From Flavobacteriia bacterium (GTDB taxonomy: Bacteria; Bacteroidota; Bacteroidia; Flavobacteriales; Weeksellaceae), in assembly GCA_015999765.1 (NCBI GenBank), contig JAECQR010000001.1:1-64000 (forward strand): a DNA stretch of 64,000 nucleotides, written 5' to 3'. A program made the translations under genes and the position numbers. Shown one piece after another: positions 25,682-34,017 of the stretch (its first letter is position 1; each line of letters begins with the position of its first letter). The notes beneath the pieces were generated by a model. That model was given only the letters and a program-made list of their open reading frames with translations. It had not been told where the DNA came from and made no database searches.

Positions 25682-26770
25682 ATGCATCATTTTCATCTGT
25701 TAAAAACAGCCAGAGTAAAGAAGGAAACGAATGATTCCGTAAACATTGCTTTTGAAATTCCTCAACATCTACGACATGAATTCGCCTTCAAACAAGGTCA
25801 ATATCTTAACGTACGCTTTGTTTTCGGGAATGAAGATCTTCGGAGGTCGTACTCGATCGTCAACGCACCGAGTGAAGGAAATTCTGAACTTGAAATTCTG
25901 GTTAAACATTTGGAGAACGGGAAAGTTTCAACCTATCTAAATAACGAACTCAAAGAAGGTGACAATATTGAAGTGATGGCGCCAATGGGGCATTTCTATA
26001 CACACTACCACACCTCAAACGAGAAGACATACGTCGGACTTGCAGCAGGAAGCGGAATTTCACCTGTGCTCTCTAACCTTAAAGAAGCGCTTTATCAGGA
26101 ACCGAAAAGTAAAGGATATCTTTTCTTTAGCAATAAAAGCCTGAACGACATTATTTTCAAAAAAGAAATTGATGCTCTGGTCGGTAAATTTGAAGGCCGC
26201 TTAAAAGTGATTTACCTTCTTTCACGTGAAAAACATTTTGAAGATGAGCTTTTTGAAGGACGGATTTCGGCAGAGAAACTGGCGCAGATTTTTGAGAGAT
26301 TTCCGGAAATTCCCGCCCCGGAATCCACTTATTTTATCTGCGGGCCTGCAGAAATGATAAAGGACATTTCCGGATTTCTGAAAAACGAAGTAAAAGTACC
26401 ATCGCTTCAGATTATGTACGAATATTATGCAGCACCCGATGATGGCGAAAACGCAGAAATGAGCGACGAGTTCAAAGCAATTCCGAATTTGGAAAGTATG
26501 GTGACGTTAATTATTGATGATGATGAATATTCCTTCCACCTGAATTCAAAGAAAAGAAGCATTCTGGATCAGGCGCTGCATGACAAACTTCCGGTTCCAT
26601 TCGCATGCAAAGGCGGCGTTTGCTGCACCTGCAAAGCCCAGGTGATGGAAGGTGAAGTATTTATGGAAAAGAATTTCGCGCTTACCGAAGAAGAAGTGGA
26701 GCGCGGATTTGTACTTACCTGCCAGTGTCACCCTACTACCAACGTGGTGATGCTGAATTATGATGTATAA
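25682..26770 (+). CDS. paaE: Phenylacetyl-CoA epoxidase reductase subunit PaaE
   Basis: This 362-residue electron-transfer subunit passes electrons from NAD(P)H through FAD and a [2Fe-2S] cluster to the diiron oxygenase that epoxidises phenylacetyl-CoA. The FAD domain has LRRSYSIVNAPSEG with the RxYS motif (about 55-68). The nucleotide domain has AAGSGISPVLSNLK and YFICGPAEMI. The plant-type ferredoxin domain has CKGGVCCTC with CX4CX2C spacing, then LTCQCHP with the fourth ligand. The ATG chosen follows the promoter; an earlier in-frame TTG overlaps the -7 box. paaA lies 340 bp downstream. Confidence 0.9.
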   Translation: MHHFHLLKTARVKKETNDSVNIAFEIPQHLRHEFAFKQGQYLNVRFVFGNEDLRRSYSIVNAPSEGNSELEILVKHLENGKVSTYLNNELKEGDNIEVMAPMGHFYTHYHTSNEKTYVGLAAGSGISPVLSNLKEALYQEPKSKGYLFFSNKSLNDIIFKKEIDALVGKFEGRLKVIYLLSREKHFEDELFEGRISAEKLAQIFERFPEIPAPESTYFICGPAEMIKDISGFLKNEVKVPSLQIMYEYYAAPDDGENAEMSDEFKAIPNLESMVTLIIDDDEYSFHLNSKKRSILDQALHDKLPVPFACKGGVCCTCKAQVMEGEVFMEKNFALTEEEVERGFVLTCQCHPTTNVVMLNYDV

Positions 26771-26820
26771 TCAGTAGTGAGTTACCCTGGTAAATTCACT
26801 TTATTTAAAAATTTACAACC

Positions 26821-27077
26821 ATGACTAACTGGAAATTCGTAAAAGCAGTCAATGAAAATGAAGAGTTCAAAATCGAAGGACTTAACATTTGGAATCACTA
26901 TTGGCATTGCGTTGACAAAAAAGTTGAAGTAAAAGGTCCCGATAACGGAAATGTTTATTTCTTCAAAGAATATCAGATCGAAGGAAACGACAGACCATTA
27001 GTTTTGTTGCAGGCGAGTTTATTGACTCCAGCGTTGGGATTTATCTGAAAGATGATCTAAGCGAAGGAAAACTATAG
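26821..27077 (+). pseudogene. Small conserved-looking gene with a one-base frameshift
   Basis: The frame from MTNWKFVKAVNENEEFK runs to an early stop at 27048. From about 27003 the codons of another frame continue naturally (FVAGEFIDSSVGIYLKDDL) to a stop at 27077. One extra T in the short T-run near 27003 would join the two parts into about 85 residues. The joined product has alternating charged and aromatic strands and no recognised domain. Its place between paaE and paaA suggests a role linked to phenylacetate. Either the gene is broken or the T-run has a sequencing or assembly error. Confidence 0.6.
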
Positions 27078-27111
27078 GATTAATGGTGTTTTAACAATAA
27101 CATACAAAGAA

Positions 27112-28047
27112 ATGGATCAGGAAAAATTTTTAGCATACGTTCAGGCCGAGAATAAAGTGGAACCCAAAGATGTAATGCCCGACGATTACAGAAAACTGTT
27201 GGTAAGACAGATTTCTCAGCACGCCCATTCCGAAATTGTAGGGATGCTCCCGGAAGCCAACTGGATTACACGTGCACCATCTCTTCGGCGAAAAATGGCG
27301 CTTATGGCAAAAATTCAGGATGAAGCCGGACACGGGCTTTATTTATATGCAGCCACTGAAACTTTAAATAACGGCGAGATCGCTGCTGACAGAGACTCGA
27401 CTTACAACGATATGCTTTCCGGTAAAGCAAAATACTCCAGCATTTTCAATTACCCTGCGCTTTCGTGGGCAGATATTGGCGCAATTGGCTGGCTGGTTGA
27501 CGGCGCGGCAATTATGAACCAGGTGATGCTGATGGGAAATTCGTACGGACCTTACTCCAGAGCAATGGTCAGAATTTGTAAGGAAGAGTCTTTCCATCAA
27601 AGACAGGGTTATGAAATATTAATGACGCTTTGTCGTGGCACCAAAGAGCAGAAAGATTTAGCTCAGGAAGCATTGAACCGTTTCTGGTGGCCGGCATTGA
27701 TGATGTTCGGACCAAATGATGATGCTTCGCCGAACTCCCAGAAATCTATGAACTACCGTGTGAAAAGAGAAAGCAACGACTCTTTAAGACAAAGATTTGT
27801 GGATGTTACCGTGGGACAGGCAGAATTTTTAGGACTGAAAATTCCGGACGATAAACTGAAATGGAATGAAGAAACCCAGCATTACGACTTCGGAGAATTG
27901 CCTTGGGATGAATTCATGGAAGTTTTAAAAGGAAATGGGCCCTGCAATAAAAAACGTATCGAAACGAAACGAAAAGCACAGCGCGAACATTCCTGGGTGA
28001 AAGATGCTGCTATTGCGTATGCGGAAAGAGAACAGCGAGCGTTTTAA
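27112..28047 (+). CDS. paaA: Phenylacetyl-CoA epoxidase catalytic subunit PaaA
   Basis: This is the diiron catalytic subunit of the complex that epoxidises the ring of phenylacetyl-CoA. It has 311 residues, the normal length. Ferritin-like ligands are visible: the E in [10 protein letters not shown], the EXXH of [12 protein letters not shown] near residue 70, and a second carboxylate-rich helix with [15 protein letters not shown] near 155-170. The substrate-side sequence [19 protein letters not shown] is also conserved. The structural and coupling subunits PaaB, PaaC and PaaD, which normally follow paaA, are absent here. The next gene, 17 bp on, is an arginase-family hydrolase. Confidence 0.92.
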   Translation: MDQEKFLAYVQAENKVEPKDVMPDDYRKLLVRQISQHAHSEIVGMLPEANWITRAPSLRRKMALMAKIQDEAGHGLYLYAATETLNNGEIAADRDSTYNDMLSGKAKYSSIFNYPALSWADIGAIGWLVDGAAIMNQVMLMGNSYGPYSRAMVRICKEESFHQRQGYEILMTLCRGTKEQKDLAQEALNRFWWPALMMFGPNDDASPNSQKSMNYRVKRESNDSLRQRFVDVTVGQAEFLGLKIPDDKLKWNEETQHYDFGELPWDEFMEVLKGNGPCNKKRIETKRKAQREHSWVKDAAIAYAEREQRAF

Positions 28048-28064
28048 AAAACCCCATCATTTTT

Positions 28065-28982
28065 ATGATTTGGCAAGGACGTTTTGACGGCGAAGACCCG
28101 CTTTATCACCGGATTTTCCAGAGAGTTTCTCTGGAAACCGATTATGCTTCGATTTCACCGAACGATTTCGTTCTGCATGGATTTGCTGTGGATGAGGGCG
28201 TGAGAAGAAACAAAGGGAGAACCGGCGCAAAAGACGCTCCGGATATCATCCGGAAAAACATGTCGAATTTTCCTGTCGTAAATCCTGAATTTTCCCTCAA
28301 AGATTTCGGAAACATCAACTGCGACGACGGAAATTTAGATAAATCCCAAAACGAGCTCGCAGAAAAAGTTGCTGAAGTTTTAAAAAGGAACGGAAAATCT
28401 GTCGTCCTGGGCGGCGGGCACGAAGTTACCTATGCCCACTATTCAGGAATCAGAAAAGCATTCCCCGATAAGAAAATAGGAATCATCAATATCGACGCGC
28501 ATTTTGATAACCGCGAGCCCGAAGAATCCGTCGGTCCCAGCTCCGGCACGGGATTTTGGCAAATCGCTCAGGAAGGCCCGATAAATTCGCTGCACATCGG
28601 AATCCAGAGAAATTCAAATACCCTTAAATTATTCGATAATGCGCACCACTATGGCATGAAATACATTCTGGCGGAAGAACTTTTTTTTGAAAACCTTCCT
28701 GCAGTTTATCAGAAAATTGATGAAGTCACTGCTTCCTGTGATGTCTTATACCTCACGATTTGTATGGATGTATTTAATGCTTCCATTGCGCCGGGTGTTT
28801 CAGCCGCAGCATATAACGGCATTTTCGCTGATTCTGCCTTCATGCATTATTTCAAACACATTCTTAAGAGTGAGAAACTTTTAGCCTTCGATATTGCAGA
28901 AGTAAATCCCGTCTTTGATCTAAACGAACGCACCGCAAGACTTGCAGCAAGTTTAGCAAACGAATGGTTTCTGCTGAAATAA
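28065..28982 (+). CDS. hutG: Arginase-family hydrolase, formimidoylglutamase-like
   Basis: This 305-residue ureohydrolase-fold protein is most like formimidoylglutamase, which splits N-formimino-glutamate in histidine breakdown. Manganese-site motifs are VVLGGGHEVTY (first His), IINIDAHFDNR (DAHFD), and TICMDVFNASIAPGVSA in place of the usual DxDxxD. In that last motif a cysteine stands where arginases have the first aspartate, as I recall also for trypanosomal formiminoglutamase. Agmatinase activity cannot be excluded. No other hut gene is adjacent. It probably shares a transcript with paaA. Confidence 0.75.
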   Translation: MIWQGRFDGEDPLYHRIFQRVSLETDYASISPNDFVLHGFAVDEGVRRNKGRTGAKDAPDIIRKNMSNFPVVNPEFSLKDFGNINCDDGNLDKSQNELAEKVAEVLKRNGKSVVLGGGHEVTYAHYSGIRKAFPDKKIGIINIDAHFDNREPEESVGPSSGTGFWQIAQEGPINSLHIGIQRNSNTLKLFDNAHHYGMKYILAEELFFENLPAVYQKIDEVTASCDVLYLTICMDVFNASIAPGVSAAAYNGIFADSAFMHYFKHILKSEKLLAFDIAEVNPVFDLNERTARLAASLANEWFLLK

Positions 28983-29201
28983 GCATATTTTTTTTCTTCT
29001 ACCTCAAAAATGATAATTCCTGATAAGCAAGACTATCAGGGCGTTACAACTAATCTTTGTACATTCGAAAACCAATACAAAACATCACACTTCTCATAAA
29101 AACATCTATTTTATTGCTAAATAACTGAATTTAACTTTGTTTATTTGATATTTTTTTATAATTTGGTCAGAATTTAAAAACATTAATTAAATTTAAGACC
29201 T

Positions 29202-30989
29202 ATGAGAAAAAAATTACCTTTATTGATGTTGGCAGTCCTGCCAATGCTAACGTTTGCACAGAGTGCAAAATCTAAAATCTCGGTACATCCGAAAAAACAA
29301 TCAGTAACAAGCAAAGCCAAGGCCGACCTCGCGTATGCTCCCGCCGCATACTGCATACCGGTGGATATGGACTGTACAGATGGGGACATCATTACCAATG
29401 TTACTGTTGCAGGAATCAACAATACTACAACTTGCAGCCCCAACGGATACGGAAACTACACTGCTATGCAGGGACAGATTCAACCCGGACAATCCTACCC
29501 TATCTCAGTAACAGTAGGGGACGGATGGTTTGAAAGAGTATCTGCATGGATTGATTTCAATAACAACGAAACTTTTGAAGCTGGAGAATTTCTGGGAGAA
29601 ATTGGTGACGGTGCTGATTTAGAAGTTACTACACTTACCGGCAACATCGCTATTCCTTCAACCGTAACTCCCGGATCTTACCGTCTCAGAGTAATGGTTG
29701 CTGCTACAGGAAGTGACAATCCGGCAATTAGTGACGCTTGCTATGATGAAAGTTACGGTGAAGTGGAAGATTATACCCTAGTAGTTGCGCCAGTTGCACC
29801 CACAGGATGCCTAACAGCTACAAACGGGCAATGGCCAACCGCTACTTTTACTCCTAACTGTAACGGGGCTAATGCCAACGTAACTACTGCGGCGTATCTT
29901 AATGAATACTCAAAAGTTAATTTGGTAGCAGGTACCGCTTACACCTTCTCTACCTCGAACAGTGCTTATTTTATTACTATTGGTAATGAAGCTGGTACAG
30001 AAGTACTGGCATCAGGAACCGGATCTGTAGTTTACACACCAACAGTTTCAGGTGTAGTGAGATTCTATTCTCACCTTTCAAGCAACTGCGACGGCGGAAG
30101 TACAATTCACGCCAGAATAGTAAAATGCGGAACACCGCCGCCACCACCAGTAGAACCGGATTATGGTTGCGATCAAACTTATACAGGGGTGCCAGATACA
30201 GCGCATAATATGACGAAAAATTTAGCCGCAGCAACATATATGGTTGCCAACGACTTTTTTGTTCCTAAAGAAAGCGGAACTTATAAATTGCAGTCAGTGA
30301 AATTCGACATTGTATCTCAGGCGGCAGCAGGCGCATCTGATATCACATCATATGATTTAAAAATACTGGCAGATAGCGGTTCCAATACTCCTGGAAGCAC
30401 AGTGATGACAACATTAACAGGAGTTACTCCTACGAATGTACTTACACTGCCTGGCACTTTCGCAGCGTTGCCAACCTATAGAATAACCCTTGATCTTGGC
30501 AATTTTGAACTACCGGTTAACGCAGCAGCTGACACCAAGTATTGGGTAGCAATAACGGGTACTTCAGCATCGCAAACCAGTTTTTACTGGATTGGATCTA
30601 TATATAACGAGGGCTGGTTAACTTCTTCTGACTACCAGTCATCAGACAGCGGTGCAACTTGGGTACAAGGCGCTTCAACCGCCACTCCGGGCGTACATTA
30701 TGAAGGAATGATGATGATCGACGCAGAATGTGCTACAGCTGCAGTAAATGAAGCCGGAACTAAAGAAGTTTCTTTCTATCCTAACCCAGTGAAAGACTTC
30801 CTTACAATCAGCTCGAAGAAAACAATCGAAACTGTACATGTTTACAACATTGCAGGACAAAAGATCCCAGTTTCTTCAAAATTAGTTAACGGTAAACTTG
30901 ATATGAGCAGAATGGCACCAGGAACATATATCATCAGTACCATCCTTCAGGGAGGAAAAAATGAATCCTTCAAAGTGGTTAAGAAATAA
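29202..30989 (+). CDS. Secreted GEVED-domain protein with T9SS sorting domain
   Basis: This 595-residue exported protein has a signal peptide (MRKKLPLLMLAVLPMLTFAQ). A GEVED domain at about 100-198 is recognisable by VSAWIDFNNNETFEAGEF and YGEVEDYTLVV. It is followed by two beta-rich regions of unknown fold, separated by a proline stretch (TPPPPPVEP near 310). The C-terminal 75 residues form a type IX secretion type A sorting domain: VSFYPNPVKDFLTIS, YNIAGQKI and APGTYIISTILQ, ending in a basic tail. It should be carried across the outer membrane and attached or released. The role may be adhesion or binding; no protease residues are visible. Confidence 0.88.
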   Translation: MRKKLPLLMLAVLPMLTFAQSAKSKISVHPKKQSVTSKAKADLAYAPAAYCIPVDMDCTDGDIITNVTVAGINNTTTCSPNGYGNYTAMQGQIQPGQSYPISVTVGDGWFERVSAWIDFNNNETFEAGEFLGEIGDGADLEVTTLTGNIAIPSTVTPGSYRLRVMVAATGSDNPAISDACYDESYGEVEDYTLVVAPVAPTGCLTATNGQWPTATFTPNCNGANANVTTAAYLNEYSKVNLVAGTAYTFSTSNSAYFITIGNEAGTEVLASGTGSVVYTPTVSGVVRFYSHLSSNCDGGSTIHARIVKCGTPPPPPVEPDYGCDQTYTGVPDTAHNMTKNLAAATYMVANDFFVPKESGTYKLQSVKFDIVSQAAAGASDITSYDLKILADSGSNTPGSTVMTTLTGVTPTNVLTLPGTFAALPTYRITLDLGNFELPVNAAADTKYWVAITGTSASQTSFYWIGSIYNEGWLTSSDYQSSDSGATWVQGASTATPGVHYEGMMMIDAECATAAVNEAGTKEVSFYPNPVKDFLTISSKKTIETVHVYNIAGQKIPVSSKLVNGKLDMSRMAPGTYIISTILQGGKNESFKVVKK

Positions 30990-31014
30990 CTAAACTGCTC
31001 ATTAATTAATAAAT

Positions 31015-31041
31015 GGTCCGGTATTTCTACCGGACCTTTTT
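31015..31041 (+). terminator. Terminator after the GEVED gene
   Basis: GGTCCGGTA and TACCGGACC form a 9-bp stem with a 4-base loop and a T-run. The remaining 245 bp up to acpP show only a TATATTTG -7 box at 31246-31253 and no other clear signal. Confidence 0.85.
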
Positions 31042-31245
31042 CTTCTTTAAAAATAAAACCTGAAATATTTTCTGATGGAAATAAAGATGATTACGGAAAT
31101 ATTGTTGACGATCATCACCAAACCTATACTGAAAAGCAGATTATAAGCAACAAGACTTGTGTTAAGAGGGATAAAAATAACCCATTCACAGCCTAAATAA
31201 AAACGTAAATATTTGTAAAAAAACTTCTATTGATAAAGAATTTTA

Positions 31246-31253
31246 TATATTTG
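31246..31253 (+). promoter_or_regulatory. -7 box of the acpP operon promoter
   Basis: TATATTTG matches the Bacteroidota -7 consensus 33 bp before the acpP ATG. A TTG lies 13 bp upstream, shorter than the usual 17-23 bp spacer, so the -33 part is uncertain. Confidence 0.45.
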
Positions 31254-31286
31254 CACCAATTAACAACTAATTAAAATTAAATTACT

Positions 31287-31526
31287 ATGTCAGACATTGC
31301 ATCAAGAGTAAAAGCTATTATCGCTGATAAACTCGACGTTGAGGAAACAGAAGTAACTCCAGAAGCTAGCTTCACAAACGATCTAGGAGCAGATTCTTTG
31401 GATACTGTAGAATTAATCATGGAATTTGAAAAAGAATTCAACATTCAGATCCCTGATGATCAGGCAGAAAAGATTACAACTGTGGGTCACGCTATTACTT
31501 ATATTGAGGAAGTGGTGAACAAATAA
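31287..31526 (+). CDS. acpP: Acyl carrier protein
   Basis: This 79-residue acidic carrier holds growing fatty acids on a 4'-phosphopantetheine arm. The attachment site is Ser37 in [16 protein letters not shown]. The four-helix layout and length are standard. It is the first gene of the acpP-fabF-rnc-IPExxxVDY-pyk operon. The 27-bp gap to fabF means the carrier and its condensing enzyme are made together. A holo-ACP phosphodiesterase gene is at 43066. Confidence 0.97.
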   Translation: MSDIASRVKAIIADKLDVEETEVTPEASFTNDLGADSLDTVELIMEFEKEFNIQIPDDQAEKITTVGHAITYIEEVVNK

Positions 31527-31553
31527 TTTTCTATTAACAAGAATCTAAAATTT

Positions 31554-32798
31554 ATGGAATTAAAAAGAGTAGTTGTTACCGGTTTTGGTGCTATCACCCC
31601 TATTGGAAATAATGCCAAAGAATACTGGGAAAGTCTTATTAAAGGCGAGAGCGGTGCCGCTCCTATTACTCTTTTTGATGCCTCCCAATTTAAAACCAAA
31701 TTTGCCTGCGAGGTCAAAAATTTCAATCCACTGGATCACTTCGAAAAAAAAGAAGCGAAGAAGATGGACAGAAATACACAACTGGGAATTGTTGCTGCCA
31801 GAGAAGCGGTAGAACATTCCGGTATCCTGAACAGCGAACTCGATAAAAACAGAGTTGGGGTAATTTGGGGCTCGGGAATTGGCGGTTTAGAAACTTTCGA
31901 AAACGAAGTTCTGGGTTGGGCTAATACCGACATCCCACGTTTCAATCCATTCTTTATTCCAAAAATGATTGCGGACATTACCGGCGGCCAGATTTCTATT
32001 GAATACGGTTTCCACGGTCCCAATTATACCACTGTTTCTGCGTGTGCTTCATCTGCCAATGCACTTATCGATGCTAAAATGCTTATCCAACTGGGTAAAG
32101 CTGATGTTATCGTGTGCGGTGGTTCCGAAGCTGCAGTTACAGCAAGTGGTGTCGGTGGTTTTAACGCCATGATGGCACTTTCTACCAGAAATGATGATCC
32201 TACAACAGCTTCCAGACCTTTCGACAAAGACAGAGACGGATTTGTACTTGGTGAAGGAGCAGGTTCTATCATTTTAGAAGAATACGAACACGCGAAAAAA
32301 CGCGGTGCAACCATCTACGCTGAACTTAAGGGCGGGGGAATGAGTGCAGATGCCTATCACATGACCGCACCTCATCCGGAAGGACTTGGCGCTTACCTTG
32401 TAATGAAAAACTGCCTGGAAGACGCAGGTGTAACGGCTGACGAAGTAGATCACATCAATATGCATGGTACTTCTACTCCATTAGGCGACATCGCAGAATC
32501 TAATGCAATTTCTAAATTACTAGGAGATCACGCTTACGATATCCAGATCAATTCCACGAAATCAATGACCGGTCACTTATTGGGTGCAGCCGGAGTAATT
32601 GAGGCTATTGCCGCTATCCACACTATTATATACAACATTGTTCCGCCAACCATCAATCATTTTACTGATGATGAAAAAATAGACAGTCGCCTTAATTTCA
32701 CTTTCCACCATGCGGTAGAAAAAGAGGTTAATGTTGCGATGAGCAATACTTTCGGCTTTGGTGGCCACAATGCGTGTGTACTTTTCTCCAAAATCTAA
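31554..32798 (+). CDS. fabF: Beta-ketoacyl-ACP synthase II
   Basis: This 414-residue thiolase-fold enzyme condenses malonyl-ACP with acyl-ACP in fatty-acid elongation. The catalytic triad is complete: Cys164 in TVSACASSANAL, His304 in NMHGTSTPLGD and His341 in SMTGHLLGAAG. The C-terminal NTFGFGGHNACVLF is intact. The length is normal. It follows acpP and precedes rnc, an order common in flavobacteria. Nothing odd is seen. Confidence 0.97.
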   Translation: MELKRVVVTGFGAITPIGNNAKEYWESLIKGESGAAPITLFDASQFKTKFACEVKNFNPLDHFEKKEAKKMDRNTQLGIVAAREAVEHSGILNSELDKNRVGVIWGSGIGGLETFENEVLGWANTDIPRFNPFFIPKMIADITGGQISIEYGFHGPNYTTVSACASSANALIDAKMLIQLGKADVIVCGGSEAAVTASGVGGFNAMMALSTRNDDPTTASRPFDKDRDGFVLGEGAGSIILEEYEHAKKRGATIYAELKGGGMSADAYHMTAPHPEGLGAYLVMKNCLEDAGVTADEVDHINMHGTSTPLGDIAESNAISKLLGDHAYDIQINSTKSMTGHLLGAAGVIEAIAAIHTIIYNIVPPTINHFTDDEKIDSRLNFTFHHAVEKEVNVAMSNTFGFGGHNACVLFSKI

Positions 32799-32810
32799 AC
32801 AAAAAATTCG

Positions 32811-33575
32811 ATGGAGTTAAAGAAGTATTTTCCTAAATTCCTAGTTAACAGAAAAAAAAACCTTTCCGAAAAAGATTATTACCTCAGCAACGAAATCAGT
32901 AAAATTACCGGTTGCAGCGTGCAGAATATCAGTCTTTACCGGGAAGCATTTTCTTTAAAAACTTCCTCCTCAAAAAAGAACAATTACGAGAGACTCGAGT
33001 TTTTGGGCGATTCTGTTTTGGGCGCAATCATATCCTGCCATCTGTTTTCAACGTACCCCAATGCGAATGAAGGCTATCTAACGCAGATGAAATCCAAAAT
33101 CGTCAACCGGAAAAACCTTAACAAACTGGGCGATGAACTTTCACTTAAGAAATTTCTGCAGAACGATTCACCCAGCACCTTAAGCGAAAATATATCGGGG
33201 AATCTTTTCGAAGCGCTGATCGGTGCACTTTACCTAGATGTTGATTATGAAACCTGTAAAAAAGTGGTCCTCGAGAGGCTTTTAACACCCTCAGAAATCA
33301 ACAAGCTTGAAAATAAGATCGTAAGTTACAAAGGTCTGCTTCTGGAATGGAGCCAGAAAAAGAAAGTCTCAATCCGTTACGAAACCTGCGAAGAGCTGCA
33401 GCCCAACAAAAACCTGGTCTTCCGGACTTATGTATGGCTGGAAGAGGAAAAGATTGCCAACGCTACAGACACCTCAAAGAAGAAAGCCGAAGAGAAAGCC
33501 GCACAAAGAGCATTTTATATTCTAAATAAAAAACAAAGCATCCTTGAAAACTCAAAAGATCCTGCTGGATATTGA
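32811..33575 (+). CDS. rnc: Ribonuclease III
   Basis: This double-strand-specific RNase matures rRNA and cuts structured RNAs. It has 254 residues. The RNase III signature ERLEFLGDSVLGAI is at about 60-73, and the second acidic cluster is in NLFEALIGALYLD near 130-142. A double-stranded RNA-binding domain occupies about 165-240, beginning SYKGLLLEWSQKKK and ending KKKAEEKAAQRAFYIL. A basic N-terminal extension of some 20 residues is common in the group. Its 3' end overlaps the next gene by 32 bp. Confidence 0.95.
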   Translation: MELKKYFPKFLVNRKKNLSEKDYYLSNEISKITGCSVQNISLYREAFSLKTSSSKKNNYERLEFLGDSVLGAIISCHLFSTYPNANEGYLTQMKSKIVNRKNLNKLGDELSLKKFLQNDSPSTLSENISGNLFEALIGALYLDVDYETCKKVVLERLLTPSEINKLENKIVSYKGLLLEWSQKKKVSIRYETCEELQPNKNLVFRTYVWLEEEKIANATDTSKKKAEEKAAQRAFYILNKKQSILENSKDPAGY

Positions 33576-34017
33576 CGGAGAAGAAGAAGACCTCAACATA
33601 GGGTTAGTACGCCTTGCCAAAGATGTACCCGCTCACGAACTTTTCTACCACCTCAATTCGCAGAATTCTTTTACTTTTTCACGCATTTCAGACCTTGCTT
33701 TCGAGGGGAACTACAACGATTATTTTTTTCCGAGATTCCGTGCTTTTCACTGTGATTCCAAACTTTGCATCCATTTTATTTCAAATAAATCTTCTCACCA
33801 CATTCAGAAAAAAATTTCATCCGAACTCTTTTCCGGTGAAACTGAAACCAAATTCCTTTTCGAACATTTTCAGGACGTAGATTATATCATGAAAACATCA
33901 GAGCCATTTGATGATTTTTCCGTAATTTTGCTCCCTGAAAATCTGCTGTTCCAAATACAGAATTTTCGTCTGAGCCCCTCTGAGGAGCTTTATCAATTAA
34001 TTCAATATTATGAATAA
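33544..34017 (+). CDS. IPExxxVDY-family protein
   Basis: This 157-residue protein belongs to the Bacteroidota-only family named after a short conserved segment; here it reads FQDVDYIMK near residue 112. The only workable start is a TTG inside the end of rnc (MKTQKILLDID), because the next ATG would remove most of the protein. The 32-bp overlap with rnc and the 8-bp overlap with pyk point to translational coupling on both sides. It is mostly alpha/beta, with no signal peptide or membrane helix. The function is unknown. Confidence 0.8.
   Translation: MKTQKILLDIDGEEEDLNIGLVRLAKDVPAHELFYHLNSQNSFTFSRISDLAFEGNYNDYFFPRFRAFHCDSKLCIHFISNKSSHHIQKKISSELFSGETETKFLFEHFQDVDYIMKTSEPFDDFSVILLPENLLFQIQNFRLSPSEELYQLIQYYE

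Noticed and set aside
29029-29050. Hairpin CCTGATA/TATCAGG as the terminator of the hutG-like gene
   Set aside because: The 7-bp stem has no T-run and is too weak to call.
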